Source of the DNA: Candidatus Omnitrophota bacterium | GTDB lineage: Bacteria; Omnitrophota; Gorgyraeia; Zapsychrales; Fredricksoniimonadaceae | Length of the DNA: 5,365 nt | Assembly (NCBI GenBank): GCA_016789035.1 | Contig: JAEUSC010000389.1 | Coordinates: 1 to 5,365 of the forward strand | Direction of reading: 5' to 3' | In this document: one piece after another, positions 5,356 to 5,365 of the stretch | Layout: each line of letters begins with the position of its first letter | How positions within the stretch are numbered: the first letter of the stretch is position 1 | Notes under the pieces: generated by a model | Databases searched by the model: none | The model's input: only the letters and a program-made list of their open reading frames with translations | Told to the model about the DNA's origin: nothing | Program-made: the position numbers and the translations under genes

Positions 5356-5365
5356 ATGCAATTTG
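5356..5365 (+). CDS. Start of a further gene, cut by the window edge
   Basis: An ATG at 5356 is preceded by AGAGGA (5345-5350) with a five-base gap, a convincing initiation site. Only three full codons (Met-Gln-Phe) are visible, so no function can be given. It lies on the same strand, 94 bases after hsp20, and may belong to the same stress transcript. Confidence 0.5.

Noticed and set aside
5142..5357. Minus-strand frame of 71 codons starting near the right edge
   Set aside because: It lies largely antisense to the 3' part of hsp20, crosses the hairpin, has no family resemblance and lacks a supported ribosome binding site.

Overview
The window is a compact, mostly plus-strand bacterial chromosomal segment of moderate GC with ATG starts and clear Shine-Dalgarno sites. 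It holds six complete genes and the first codons of a seventh. Nothing suggests a mobile element, a CRISPR array or an RNA gene. The taxon cannot be fixed from sequence alone. Diverged MiaA and HflX motifs, an exported TPR-SPOR protein, a HspR-like regulator beside hsp20 and a CIRCE-type operator fit a Gram-negative-like environmental lineage. Omnitrophota or another PVC-related or deltaproteobacterial-type group is a low-confidence guess.

Region 1 (1-152) is a short leader with no gene I can assign. Region 2 (153-4366) is a tightly packed block, probably one transcript. It encodes a PLP-dependent trans-sulfuration enzyme (cystathionine gamma-synthase/lyase type), an exported TPR protein with a C-terminal SPOR domain, the tRNA dimethylallyltransferase MiaA, and the ribosome-associated GTPase HflX. 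Gaps between these genes are 1, 29 and 5 bases. The miaA-hflX order recalls the arrangement in E. coli, where hfq lies between them; no hfq is present here.

Region 3 (4367-5261) is a small stress module with its own control. A strong sigma-70-type promoter (TTGACT, 17-base spacer, extended -10 TGTTATTCT, A/T-rich upstream tract) drives a 91-residue HspR-like MerR-family regulator. A small heat-shock protein (Hsp20) follows 77 bases later. The gap between them contains a near-perfect CIRCE element, TTAGCAGTC-N9-GAGTGCCAA, matching 16 of 18 consensus arm positions with the exact 9-base spacer. This is the main finding: hsp20 appears to sit under both an HspR-type regulator, encoded just upstream, and HrcA acting through CIRCE.

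Region 4 (5262-5365) holds a 15-bp imperfect hairpin with no T-tract. After it come a ribosome binding site and the ATG of a further gene that runs off the window, so hsp20 may be cotranscribed with a downstream partner.
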